Source of the DNA: Metabacillus sediminilitoris
GTDB taxonomy: Bacteria > Bacillota > Bacilli > Bacillales > Bacillaceae
Assembly: GCF_009720625.1 (NCBI RefSeq)
Contig: NZ_CP046266.1
Span: 3,357,501-3,421,500 of the forward strand
Direction of reading: 5' to 3'
DNA length: 64,000 bases
Each line of letters opens with the position of its first letter. The first letter of the stretch is position 1. The position numbers and the translations under genes are program-made. Positions 27,596 through 36,600 of this stretch are shown here, in pieces. The notes below the pieces were generated by a model. The model was not told where the DNA came from. It saw only the letters and a program-made list of their open reading frames with translations, and did not search any database.

Positions 27596-27796
27596 TCAAC
27601 GTGGTGAATTTACTTTTTGACTAACTAGTATGTATTCAATTGCTTTTACATTTTGTTTAATGTTTTTTTCAATTCTGCTCACTTCAAGTTGGTTGAAGAC
27701 ATTTGCATTGTTCGCTATAAAGACTAATTTATCCAAGTCTCGATAAATTTCCGAGAACGCCTCCTTTATTGTTGATACTAATTGCTCATTTTCCAA
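27596..27796 (-). CDS. Hypothetical small helical protein (66 aa)
   Basis: 66 residues, mostly helical, with SRIEKNIKQNVKAIEYIL near the C-terminus. The start follows GGGGTGG. It occupies the place of degR in B. subtilis (between cspD and ypzA), but I could not match its sequence to DegR, so no symbol is given. Confidence 0.55.
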   Translation of the reverse strand: MENEQLVSTIKEAFSEIYRDLDKLVFIANNANVFNQLEVSRIEKNIKQNVKAIEYILVSQKVNSPR

Positions 27797-28112
27797 TTAA
27801 CTCCACCCCTTTATTCAGTCAATTCGAATCTATGTATAGTTAAAAAGTTTTATATTTGTGTTATATTTTTACACGAACTATGTCTTTCTACATTTTAACA
27901 CGTCATTTCAATTTTCGATATATGTATCTAATTGTTTTTTTTAACGAATAATTTTTAAAAAAATCCAAAGACTATAAAGCGAGACTTCAATCTGTTGGAT
28001 TTCTTGCATTTTGATATTACCGAGCTGTTTGGGCAGTATATTCCCTTCTTATCCTTCTTTGAAGTCATCGTTTTGCTGCCCATTACTCAGCGATAATCTG
28101 GAGGTGTTTCAA
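27797..28112. other. Intergenic region with a leader inverted repeat
   Basis: About 315 bases. Most is AT-rich. GGGCAG (28031-28036) can pair with CTGCCC (28076-28081), enclosing 39 bases just upstream of the DUF2564 gene. No known RNA family was recognised. Confidence 0.4.
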
Positions 28113-28379
28113 GTGGATCAAATAAATCATACAGATTTAATAAGCGGAATGAATGAACTTAGTCAAATTGAAATGTCAGTAAAGGCAGCTCAAAAAATGG
28201 TTGGTTCCGCAACTATGCAATTAGACCCTGAGGCGATTCATCACGCTGAAAATGCTATACGAGACGCTAAAGAGATCATGAATCGTTCACCCAAAACAGG
28301 TGTTGATCAAGAATTTTTACTAAAACAACAAGAACTCCTTAATCAATGTGAGCATCAATTATCAGAAGCAAAGCAATAA
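28113..28379 (+). CDS. ypzA: DUF2564 family protein (YpzA-like)
   Basis: 88 residues from GTG at 28113 behind GGAGGTG; upstream in-frame ATG at 28011 has no ribosome site. The protein is soluble and helical with the DUF2564 pattern (SQIEMSVKAAQKMVGSAT and DAKEIMNRSP). Position after cspD and before ypeQ agrees with ypzA. Function unknown. Confidence 0.78.
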   Translation: MDQINHTDLISGMNELSQIEMSVKAAQKMVGSATMQLDPEAIHHAENAIRDAKEIMNRSPKTGVDQEFLLKQQELLNQCEHQLSEAKQ

Positions 28380-28380
28380 A

Positions 28381-28406
28381 AAAATCCGCACTATGCGGAT
28401 TTTTTT
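28381..28406. terminator. Bidirectional terminator
   Basis: ATCCGCA/TGCGGAT with a three-base loop flanked by A and T tracts, between ypzA and the convergent ypeQ. Confidence 0.85.
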
Positions 28407-28417
28407 ATTTTAATTGA

Positions 28418-28594
28418 TTAAGTGAGTTTTTCGCCCATTTCTTTTATTTTTTGGCCAACTGTACATTGGTTAATACAAAATGAGTGAGCATACCTCTTCC
28501 CATGTTCTTGACGAAAATGCTTCTTTAGTAAACAGTCAACACAAAAAGTATCTAATATTTCGTTTATTTCTTGAAAAGTTTGTTTTTTACTCAT
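28418..28594 (-). CDS. ypeQ: Zinc-finger protein (YpeQ)
   Basis: 58 residues from ATG at 28594 behind GAGGAAG. Cys and His ligands (FCVDCLLKKHF, then SFCINQC) form a compact zinc finger. It overlaps the end of ypeP, so the two are translationally coupled. The family is widespread in Bacillaceae with no assigned function. Confidence 0.82.
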   Translation of the reverse strand: MSKKQTFQEINEILDTFCVDCLLKKHFRQEHGKRYAHSFCINQCTVGQKIKEMGEKLT

Positions 28595-29264
28595 CTTCGT
28601 CAACTTCCTCGTTTATTATCATTTTACTTCTTATTTCAATACCATTCATTGCTTGAGTTGCCAGCTTATCTGCTTCTTGATTATCTTTTCTTGAAATGGC
28701 TACATACTCAGGTGTAATAACTAGCTTCTCCAGTTTATTTTCGATTCGGTCTAACCAAATTGTAAATTCTTCTTCATAACATGGCCATTCTCCAGAAAGC
28801 TGATTTAATACAACCTGTGAATCACCTTTAAATACGATCTTTTGCTTTATTATTCCAAACTCCTCCAGCACATTCACTAAATATAAAAATGCAGCATATT
28901 CAGCTTCATTATTTGATGTTAGCTCATCTACCTTTTCATTCATTCTTATCCGAAATCGCTTACTGCTCTGTGTATAGTAAATAACAACACCAAATCCAGC
29001 TTGTTTCGTTTCTTTTTGATAACCCCCATCAAAAAAAGCAACAACATCATGTGGTTCATCTTTAACAATATCCTTTAACTTTTTCAATTCTTTTAACGTC
29101 CAAGATTGCCCGTCCTCAGATGTAAAGTCTAATTGTTTTACTCTTCCAGTTTGTAAAAAATCTTCTGCAAAAAAAATGGTATCGTTTAATGAAAGATATT
29201 CGGTTGAAATTAAAGTTTGAAATTTCTTTTTTGTTTGATAAGACCATTCAATTTTATACTTCAT
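28587..29264 (-). CDS. ypeP: RNase H-like protein (YpeP)
   Basis: 225 residues from ATG at 29264. An N-terminal part (1-70) precedes an RNase H domain with all four acidic positions: Asp in AFFDGGYQKE, Glu in NNEAEYAAF, Asp in FKGDSQVV and Asp in DNQEADKLA. It should bind or cut the RNA strand of RNA/DNA hybrids. The pairing with YpeQ matches B. subtilis. Confidence 0.85.
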   Translation of the reverse strand: MKYKIEWSYQTKKKFQTLISTEYLSLNDTIFFAEDFLQTGRVKQLDFTSEDGQSWTLKELKKLKDIVKDEPHDVVAFFDGGYQKETKQAGFGVVIYYTQSSKRFRIRMNEKVDELTSNNEAEYAAFLYLVNVLEEFGIIKQKIVFKGDSQVVLNQLSGEWPCYEEEFTIWLDRIENKLEKLVITPEYVAISRKDNQEADKLATQAMNGIEIRSKMIINEEVDEDE

Positions 29265-29610
29265 TTCCTTCACTCCTGAACGTGATCAATATATACATCT
29301 CAAAGTAGTCTAATTTTGGTATAATCAATTATTATGAAGAACTCTTAAGTCTTATCCCTTTTCATCTTTACTGCTCTAATCTAATTGGCTTATCTTTTAA
29401 AATGAAAATTTGGTGAAGTCTTGTTCCCCTGTAATTTCTTGATTTCATTTACAGACCTTTTTCTTTATAGTATGAGAGCACTTTCGTAAATTATCTATTA
29501 TTTATTATGTATTAAGATCTTATTTTCATAACTATTAATATGATTGCACCTATTTTATCACTGTCATGCTAAATGTTAAACATACATTATTAGGAGGTGT
29601 TATAACGAAT
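29265..29610. other. Intergenic region between ypeP and the RNase HI-like gene
   Basis: About 345 bases, divergent. An extended -10 (TGG TATAAT, 29317-29325) on the plus strand predicts a leader of nearly 280 bases or a short separate RNA. No other feature was seen. Confidence 0.45.
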
Positions 29611-29994
29611 ATGATTGAAGTATATGTAGATGGTGCAAGTGCAGGTGATCCAGGAAGATCTGGAGCAGGTATTTTTATTAAGGGCCATGGAAGTGCAGAA
29701 CAATATTCAATTCCACTTGGAATTATGACAAATCATGAGGCTGAATATCATGCACTTATTAAAGGATTGGAAATTTGCATTGAAAAGGGCTATCGCAATG
29801 TATCCTTTCGAACAGATTCACAACTTGTTGACAGAGCAATCGAAAAGCAATTTGTTAAAAACCCGACATATGCACCTTTACTAGAACAGGTGTTAGACCT
29901 AAGCAAGCAATTGGATTTATTCTTTCTTAAATGGATTCCTAGTAAAGAAAATAAAGTTGCAGATCAGCTAGCAAGAAAAGCAATATTACTCTAA
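29611..29994 (+). CDS. ypdQ: RNase HI-like protein (YpdQ)
   Basis: 127 residues from ATG at 29611 behind AGGAGGTG. The minimal RNase HI fold has Asp in VYVDGASAGDPG, Glu in NHEAEYHAL, Asp in FRTDSQLVD and Asp in ENKVADQLA, so the catalytic set is complete. B. subtilis YpdQ, at the same locus, is described as an RNase HI homologue. It may act on R-loops or primers. It lies upstream of a transporter gene and divergent from ypeP. Confidence 0.87.
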   Translation: MIEVYVDGASAGDPGRSGAGIFIKGHGSAEQYSIPLGIMTNHEAEYHALIKGLEICIEKGYRNVSFRTDSQLVDRAIEKQFVKNPTYAPLLEQVLDLSKQLDLFFLKWIPSKENKVADQLARKAILL

Positions 29995-30029
29995 ACATTG
30001 TAGCATACAAAGAAAGTTGTGAAGAATTC

Positions 30030-30944
30030 ATGAAAAAAACAATATTAGCTGATGGTAGTTTATTGTTTGTAGCATTTATTTGGGGTGCAACATTCGTGAT
30101 CGTCCAAAAAGCAATAAACTTTTTACCACCACATTTATTTAATGGAACAAGATTTTTAATTGCCGCTCTTTTATTATCATTATTATTAAAAAAAGCCAGG
30201 AGGAAATTCTCATTAGAATTACTTAAATCTGGAATATTTTTAGGTTTCTTTTTATTTCTAGGCTATGCTTTTCAGACAGTTGGATTACTTTATACCACAT
30301 CATCAAAGGCTGGTTTTATTACTGGTTTAAGTGTTATGATTGTCCCGTTATTATCAATATGGATTTTAAAGGATAAACCGCGATCCATTGTATTTTTAGG
30401 GTCATTATTGGGAACAATTGGTCTATACTTTCTCACACTTGGTGATATTTCGAGTTTAAATATTGGAGACCTCTTTGTTTTTTTCTGTGCGATTGCATTT
30501 GCTCTACATATTATATTTACGAGTAAATTCGCTAACCAATATCATGCTTTACCATTAACAATTGTTCAATTACTAACCGTTTCGATATCGAGTTTGATAT
30601 GTTCTGCCTTGTTTGAACGAGCAACCATAACAATCGACAGCTTTTTTCAAAAAGATGTGTTGATTGCATTAGCAGTCACTTCTATTTTTGCAACGGCAAT
30701 TGCTTTTCTTATCCAAACGAAGTTTCAACAGTTTACAACAGCTGCTAGAGTAGCATTAATATTCGCAATGGAACCTGTTTTTGCTGCAGCTACAGCCTTT
30801 TTTATGATACATGAAAGGCTAACTGGAAATGGTCTTATTGGATGTATATTGATTTTTATAGCCATGATTATCACTGAAATTCAAGATATAAAACAAATCA
30901 AATGGTTGAAAAGTAAATATCATTTATCTAAAAGCTCGGAGTAA
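30030..30944 (+). CDS. EamA/DMT-superfamily transporter
   Basis: 304 residues with ten predicted membrane helices in two EamA repeats (FIWGATFVIVQKAI near the start, IFATAIAFLIQTKFQ in the second half). It is a drug/metabolite exporter-type protein; substrate unknown. The start lies 35 bases after ypdQ. Confidence 0.85.
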   Translation: MKKTILADGSLLFVAFIWGATFVIVQKAINFLPPHLFNGTRFLIAALLLSLLLKKARRKFSLELLKSGIFLGFFLFLGYAFQTVGLLYTTSSKAGFITGLSVMIVPLLSIWILKDKPRSIVFLGSLLGTIGLYFLTLGDISSLNIGDLFVFFCAIAFALHIIFTSKFANQYHALPLTIVQLLTVSISSLICSALFERATITIDSFFQKDVLIALAVTSIFATAIAFLIQTKFQQFTTAARVALIFAMEPVFAAATAFFMIHERLTGNGLIGCILIFIAMIITEIQDIKQIKWLKSKYHLSKSSE

Positions 30945-30956
30945 CCGGGCTTTTTA
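30929..30956 (+). terminator. Rho-independent terminator
   Basis: AGCTCGG/CCGGGCT stem, five-base loop, TTTTT. It overlaps the stop of the EamA gene. Confidence 0.75.
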
Positions 30957-31229
30957 CATTAAATTCAACATATGTATATGACTAACTGCCTGTTCACGGC
31001 TATTTATTTCTTCTTTTTTAAACATTTCTAATAATGAGATGAAAAAAGACCCATCAAATTCCTTTTGAATTTTTAGTGTTAGTTCAATTGCAATAATGAC
31101 GATTTCATCATCTGTATTTGTATAGTGTTGACCAAACTGGATAAAACCTATTGCTTCCTCTCCAAATGTAAAACCTTTACCTGAAAGATATTCCATATAA
31201 TCTGCTATTGTTTTGACCGTTTTTCCCAT
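30954..31229 (-). CDS. DUF6123 family protein
   Basis: 91 residues from ATG at 31229 (RBS AAGGATGG). Soluble, helical, with the conserved ADYMEYLSGKGFTFGEEAIGF opening. I match it to DUF6123 from memory. Its role is unknown. It lies convergent to the transporter and divergent from sspL. Confidence 0.7.
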   Translation of the reverse strand: MGKTVKTIADYMEYLSGKGFTFGEEAIGFIQFGQHYTNTDDEIVIIAIELTLKIQKEFDGSFFISLLEMFKKEEINSREQAVSHIHMLNLM

Positions 31230-31351
31230 ATGTGATTCCATCCTTACTTCATAAATATATCATTAATAATAGCGAAAATTGTCGATGATTTCTATCGTTT
31301 TTCATAATTTTATGAGAAAAAGGTCACACTAAAACAGGAGGTGTCATAATC

Positions 31352-31492
31352 ATGAGCAGTGAGAAAAAAGCAAATCATCGCGGTAAATTAGCACATGGTG
31401 TTAATCCACAGGGCTATGGTGAAGATGTTGAATTCTCAACAGAACCTAAAAGCAAGCTAGAAAATGCTGCAAAGAAAAAAAATACGAAATAA
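31352..31492 (+). CDS. sspL: Small acid-soluble spore protein L
   Basis: 46 residues from ATG behind AGGAGGTG. GVNPQGYGE and the C-terminal PKSKLENAAKKKNTK match the B. subtilis SspL pattern (GVTPQG and PKTELEERAKKSNTK). The gene lies beside ypcP as in B. subtilis. SspL is a minor SASP made in the forespore; its role is unknown. Expected regulation is by sigma-G, although I could not mark a clear box. Confidence 0.82.
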   Translation: MSSEKKANHRGKLAHGVNPQGYGEDVEFSTEPKSKLENAAKKKNTK

Positions 31493-31533
31493 TCAATGAA
31501 TCGGATAGACATTGTAAACCGAGAATATTAAGA

Positions 31534-31560
31534 AAGAGAGGCACTAAATCGCCTCTCTAA
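31534..31560 (-). terminator. Terminator at the ypcP stop
   Basis: GAGAGGC/GCCTCTC with an eight-base loop; on the minus strand it is followed by TTTCTT. Confidence 0.65.
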
Positions 31561-32440
31561 TAACTAGTATGTTCTTTACTAAATTTTGTACATTGCGTAA
31601 CTCAATCTCTTGGATCATAGCGAATACTTTTGCTTCATTTACAACTAGTAAAGCATCCTCTAATAAGCATTGTAAAGGTGCTTGACAGTTTATCTCTGCA
31701 AGCCTTCTCGAAAGATGTAGCATTTCTAAATCATTTTCAATTTTTGACTTTTGCCCTTTTGTTAGCTCATCTAAGCTTTCCAATAATCGGTCAATTGATC
31801 TATATTGATTAATAAGTTTATAGGCTGTTTTTTCTCCAATCCCTTTAACTCCTGGATAGTTATCACTTGAATCACCCATTAAAGCTTTTACATCAATTAG
31901 CATATGTGGTTCAATTTCAAATTCCTCCATAAACGATTGTTTAGTGAAGTGTTTATAGTTTCCGATTCCTTTTTGAAAGATCATAACATCCACATTTTCA
32001 TTTAGTAGTTGAAGGATATCTTTATCTCCTGTTAAGATTGATATCTTCATTTCACTTTCAAAATTCTTTGTTAATGTTCCAATACAATCATCCGCTTCGA
32101 ATCCTTCTATTCCGAGGTTGGGTATATCCAATGCTTCAACAACCGTTTTTGCAAGATCAAATTGCGGGATTAGTTCGATTGGTGCCTCTGGTCGATTTGC
32201 TTTATAATCTCTAAAAAGATCATTACGATATGTTTTACTCCCCATATCCCAACAGCATACAACATGTGTTGGCTTCGCAAAATCAATTGCTGCGATTAAA
32301 TGCTTTAATAAGCCATTCACAGCATTTGTTGGAATCCCTTTACTATTTATCATAAACTGTCCATAAACAGATGTAGCATAAAATGATCGAAATAATAATG
32401 CCATACCATCGACTATTAACAAATGGTTTTCTTTATTCAT
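31544..32440 (-). CDS. ypcP: 5'-3' exonuclease (YpcP)
   Basis: 298 residues. It is like the free-standing 5' nuclease domain of DNA polymerase I. Metal-binding acids lie in IVDGMALLFRSF, EGFEADDCIG, LTGDKDILQL and MGDSSDNYPG, and the helix-hairpin-helix is VKGIGEKTAYKLI. It removes RNA primers and flaps, backing up Pol I in B. subtilis. The start follows GGGGGGAAATAA. Confidence 0.92.
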   Translation of the reverse strand: MNKENHLLIVDGMALLFRSFYATSVYGQFMINSKGIPTNAVNGLLKHLIAAIDFAKPTHVVCCWDMGSKTYRNDLFRDYKANRPEAPIELIPQFDLAKTVVEALDIPNLGIEGFEADDCIGTLTKNFESEMKISILTGDKDILQLLNENVDVMIFQKGIGNYKHFTKQSFMEEFEIEPHMLIDVKALMGDSSDNYPGVKGIGEKTAYKLINQYRSIDRLLESLDELTKGQKSKIENDLEMLHLSRRLAEINCQAPLQCLLEDALLVVNEAKVFAMIQEIELRNVQNLVKNILVIREAI

Positions 32441-32691
32441 TTATTTCCCCCCTCAAATTCTATTAGTATCATAACATATTAAATCCTGAAATAGTTTGGA
32501 ATTTATAGTAAGAGTACCAGCAGTTTTGATTATTTATTCCAGTGAAGGATGAAAGATTTTTATGCCATTCTCTTTTAATTAGAACAGTCCTTTGTCAAAC
32601 AAATGTATTTTGTACAAGAATACAAAAATAGCTTCAAAAAATAAGGCTGTATTCGGCAAACTTTGTTGTAATTTACCAAGTAGTGCGATGC
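32441..32691. other. Intergenic segment upstream of ypcP
   Basis: About 250 AT-rich bases leading into the dispersed repeat. No gene or RNA signature was seen. Confidence 0.4.
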
Positions 32692-32813
32692 GGTTGATTG
32701 CAGCGAAAGATGCTCGCTTTCTGCGGGGCGGGCGATGAGAGCTTCCTCGGCGTAATCCCCTTCATGACTGTCCCGCTTCTCCTGCATGAGTCTCACAATC
32801 TGCTCCAATTAAT
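32692..32813. repeat. Decayed Bacillaceae dispersed intergenic repeat
   Basis: This 120-base GC-rich island stands out from its AT-rich surroundings. On the minus strand it reads GGAGC, then a GAGACTC...GCAGGAG part, GCGGGACAG, GCCGAGGAAGCTC, CGCCCGCCCCGC, GAAAGCGAGCATCT and TTGCAATCAACC. That is the order of a repeat I know from many Bacillus intergenic regions (GCGGGACAG, GCCGAGGAGGCTCACCGCC, CCGCGGAAAGCGAG). Several positions differ, so it is an old copy. Short ORFs that cross it are artefacts. Confidence 0.7.
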
Positions 32814-32861
32814 CTTAAATAGGTTTCGTTTTAAAAGTAATAATCCTTTAAAAAATTTACC

Positions 32862-32890
32862 AAAAATAAAAACTAAGCCAAAGGCTTAGT
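32862..32890 (-). terminator. Rho-independent terminator at the SASP-like gene stop
   Basis: ACTAAGCC/GGCTTAGT with a three-base loop; on the minus strand TTTTTATTTTT follows. The stem includes the stop codon of the small gene. Confidence 0.85.
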
Positions 32891-33020
32891 CTTTATTTTG
32901 ACTGCTCATTTTAAGTGCTTCATTTTGTGCATAAGAAGCAAATTCTGTATTAAAACCATTTTTTTTCTTTTTATTATTATTGCGTTGCGCATTTGCATTA
33001 CCAAGTTTTGTTCTTCCCAT
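32886..33020 (-). CDS. Gamma-type SASP-like minigene (44 aa)
   Basis: 44 residues. ATG at 33020 stands 6 bases after AAAGGATGATG. The stretch GNANAQRNNN is followed by NGFNTEFASYAQNEAL. The TEFAS core with AQ-rich flanks is the signature of gamma-type small acid-soluble spore proteins (SspE), which normally have two or three such repeats; here there is one. It may be a separate short spore-protein family. It has its own terminator. Confidence in the gene is good, in the family moderate. Confidence 0.65.
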   Translation of the reverse strand: MGRTKLGNANAQRNNNKKKKNGFNTEFASYAQNEALKMSSQNKD

Positions 33021-33112
33021 AACATTCATCATCCTTTCAAGATTAATCGAGTTTAGTTTCTCTCGAAGACCTTGATCTGATTCTAGGAAAACATGGCAAT
33101 AAGTTCATTGTT

Positions 33113-33379
33113 CTATTTTGTATTTTTTCTTTGCACAAATTCTTGAACCATTTGTTTTGTCACCATTTTTCTAGTTGGGACGATACCTTCTGAAGCTAAA
33201 CGATTCATTTCCTTTGAAACTTGATTTATTGCATCGACTTCAAATGGAAGTGATTGAACACATAATTGGATCGCTTCTTCAATTAACGCTTCACGCTTAG
33301 CTTCTAGTTTTAAAAATGATTGAATGTGATTATGCTGTTTTTTACTATGTTGTGAGATTGCTTCATGAACGTTACTCAT
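33113..33379 (-). CDS. ypbS: YpbS family protein (DUF2533)
   Basis: 88 residues, helical and soluble (NVHEAISQHSKKQHNHIQSF at the start). The position between dynA and ypcP is that of ypbS. Its start ATGA overlaps the stop of the small cysteine protein, so they are coupled. Function unknown. Confidence 0.8.
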   Translation of the reverse strand: MSNVHEAISQHSKKQHNHIQSFLKLEAKREALIEEAIQLCVQSLPFEVDAINQVSKEMNRLASEGIVPTRKMVTKQMVQEFVQRKNTK

Positions 33380-33561
33380 ATCATTTCTCCTCTTTTTTCC
33401 ATTAGCTTTATAACATGTTCTTTAGGACTCCAGCAATTAAACGAATAAGATGGCTTTGTCTCATATTTTAACCGGCTGCAGAAATATCTCATTTTATGAT
33501 CAATTCTTTCCGCTTGAAAATAAATACATGTTGCACAAACTTGATACGTTTTTTTACTCAT
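33376..33561 (-). CDS. Small Cys-rich (zinc-binding) protein
   Basis: 61 residues from ATG at 33561 behind GGAAGGTG; a longer in-frame start at 33639 would overlap dynA and has no ribosome site. CATCIYFQAE, YFCSRLKYE and SFNCWSPKEH give four Cys in a likely zinc site. It is between dynA and ypbS, in the same direction. Family not named. Confidence 0.7.
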   Translation of the reverse strand: MSKKTYQVCATCIYFQAERIDHKMRYFCSRLKYETKPSYSFNCWSPKEHVIKLMEKRGEMI

Positions 33562-33631
33562 GCCAGCACCTTCCTTACATGCTACAATGTGGTCATATTT
33601 TTTCATTTTACCACAAGTTGAACCAATAATT

Positions 33632-36600
33632 TTATACATTCAGAAGATTAATTACATTCTTGAGTCTTGCTTGCTCTTCTACTAAATCCTTCGTATCTTC
33701 TGAACTAATATCAAGTAATGCTTCAAAACCTTCATCTGTTTGATTTTGAATAGCTTCAATAAGCGTTGAATGATGAAGATTCAATATATCCTCATAATAA
33801 TGTATAAAATCGTGTACATATCTTTCTAACGTCAAAGAAACTGGCACATCAAAGCGAACTAACAAATCTTCACTCATTATTTTTTTCTCATTCTTTTCAA
33901 AGAATGACTTTGTATTCTTAAATATTTTTAAAGAAGGTTTTAAATTAGCTAATACTTCTGATGAGAATTCAACTGAAATATGTGGCGTCAAAATCTCATC
34001 CACTTCATTCTTCGTCAATGTTACTGATTGTGAATGTTTTTTAATGAGCTGTGATATTCTTAAAAATTCATCTTCTAATGCTTTTCGTATATAGTTTTCA
34101 ATTCTTAATGTTGTAGCTTGCAGTTCTTGAATTAGTTCAAATTCGATTGTCCGTATTAATTCATTTAAACAGGTAAGCAAGGTTTGTTGAATATTTGTAT
34201 TTTGAGTAAACATACCGGGATGAAAAGATTCTTTAAAAAAATCATTAAAACGTAGAAACAGTCGTTGTTTCACATAAAAAATGAGTTCTTCAATCTCCTG
34301 TTTCACATTTTTTGTCATATGCGAATTAGAAAGGGCCGATAATTCATTGTTCACGTTCTGTTTTTCTTCTAGAAGCTTTTGTTTTATTTTTTCCTTTTCT
34401 GCTTCATCCTGTTCAGCAGCATGAATGAGTGACAATAGCCTTTCATTGGCCCTTTTTAAATCTTCATTAATCGATATGATCGTTGTATTCGTTAATTCTT
34501 GTGTGATGAAATAGTTAAATTGTTCCTTGAATTTTTCATAATCTTTTTCATTTTCTAATTGATTAGATTGAATATTTAAACTTGAAACACCGAATAATCG
34601 AATATTTCTTATTTCCTGCTGTAAAAGTTGTTCACGAATATATTCTTTAACAAGCTCAACTTCTTGTTCATCCTTCGCCAAATCAATTGCATTGATGATA
34701 AAGAACATCTTATCTAAAGTAAAAGAGTCTTTTACACGTCCTAATTGACGCAAAAATTCTCTATCTCCTTTTGAAAATGGATGGTTATAATACGTAACAT
34801 AAAGAATAGCATCAGCACTTTTAATATACTGGAAAGCAACATCAGTATGCCTTTTATGAAGGGAATCTGCACCAGGTGTATCCACTAAGGTAATACCTGC
34901 TTTTGTAATTTGGCAATCAAAGTAAACAATAACTTCTTTTACCAAACAAGCTTTTTCCTCTTTTGCAACAAAGTCCTTAAAGGAATCTTTAGATGATGTG
35001 ATGACTAAACCATTTTCTGTTAATCGTTGATAATCTTCTAATGCTATTTTGTATTTTTTTATATTATCCAATTCGGTCTGTTCTTTACCAACTAATGCTA
35101 ATTCTTTAATAGAATCAATTATTTTTTGAAGTGAATCAAGATGGTTACTTAAAGAAGGAATACTCTCGAATACTTCTTTCAATAAATCTTCTTCTGTTTT
35201 TAACATTACTTCTACAAGTCCATGTTTTTTCTTTTCTGTTGGCGGAGCAATTTTATTAATTGTCGCTGTAGTTGGCGTTGGTGAAGAAGGCAATAAGCGC
35301 TCACCTATTAAAGCATTTGCAAATGAAGACTTACCTGCACTAAATGCGCCGAACAACGCAACCGTAAATGAACGATTTTGATAACTATCTACTCGCTTTT
35401 CTAAAGAATCAGTGAATTGTTTAAATCCACGAATATTTTTTAAGCGTTTTATCATTTGTTGTGTTTCAACTATGAATTGGTCCTTATTATCCATATTTTT
35501 TGACGGTTGGTTTGTATTTTGTTTTCGTGTCTTTTTCTCTTCAACTTGTGCATTATTCGAAAGAGATAATGTATGCTGTATCCGATGTTTATATAGTTCG
35601 TTTTCTTTGATCCATTGATTACTATTTGTATAGTCTTCACTAGGTTGGCTGATTGTCATTTGAATTTTTTGTTTATATGTTAGGAAATGGTCAATTTTTT
35701 CCTCAATACCTTTAAAATGCTGGAGCTCTTCCTCACATTTTTTTAAATCCAAAGTAAATTGATCAAAGATTTCCTGACGATCAATTTCAATAAGCTTTAT
35801 GAAGTGGTTAAATAAAGTCATAACAGCATTTTTACTATGTCTTTTAATTAAATCGCTCACATCTGTTGAATAGGTTAAAATATACTGATTGTTATAGGAT
35901 GCGCCAGGCTTGATTGCTTCATCTACGATCTGCTCGCTTAGTCTAATATTAAACGCTTGAACCTGTTGAAGGAATGATTGATCATGGATGTCATATTTTT
36001 TTATAAATTCTTTAAATAATGGTGTAAAATGCCATGTGATCTGTGTTTCAACGTTTTTTTTCAAATCTTCAAATAGCTCTTTTTTCCGTTTCTCAAGTTC
36101 CTGTATTGTTTTAGATTTTGAAAATAAAAATCCTACTTTAAATGTTGGATCAATCGCCTCTATAAATGCAGCAGCTTTTTCCCTTGTTTCATAAGGTATG
36201 ATATTTGAACTCTTTAAGATAGAAGTAACTCTGTCATCTATTTCAGTCGATATCTCTTTTATTTTATTTAATTCTTCAGCATAACGACCGTTCATCTCGT
36301 TTTTTTTAATCATACAATTTTCAAGTGATGTCTGAATCACTTTTTTATCAATATCTGCTAAATCTAATTGCTCTTGATATTTCTCTAAATGTTCGTTAAT
36401 TAGTTGATGGACAGATGCCATGACATTCTTTTCTAAATAATCTTCTTTATTTTCTACAAACACCCGAATAATTTCTTTAATCTCTTTCAATTGATTATGT
36501 TCATGATTATCATTCATTAATGTCGTATAGAATATATCTTGTTCATGAAGGCCAATATTAGCAAAAGAAGATTCTATTTGGTTTTTAAAGGTAGTAAATG

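Noticed and set aside
27596..27796. DegR
   Set aside because: The position fits, but the protein could not be matched to DegR, so the symbol was not applied.
32575..32889. Short ORFs on both strands across 32575-32889
   Set aside because: They lie in the GC-rich dispersed repeat, have no ribosome sites, and their sequence comes from the repeat.
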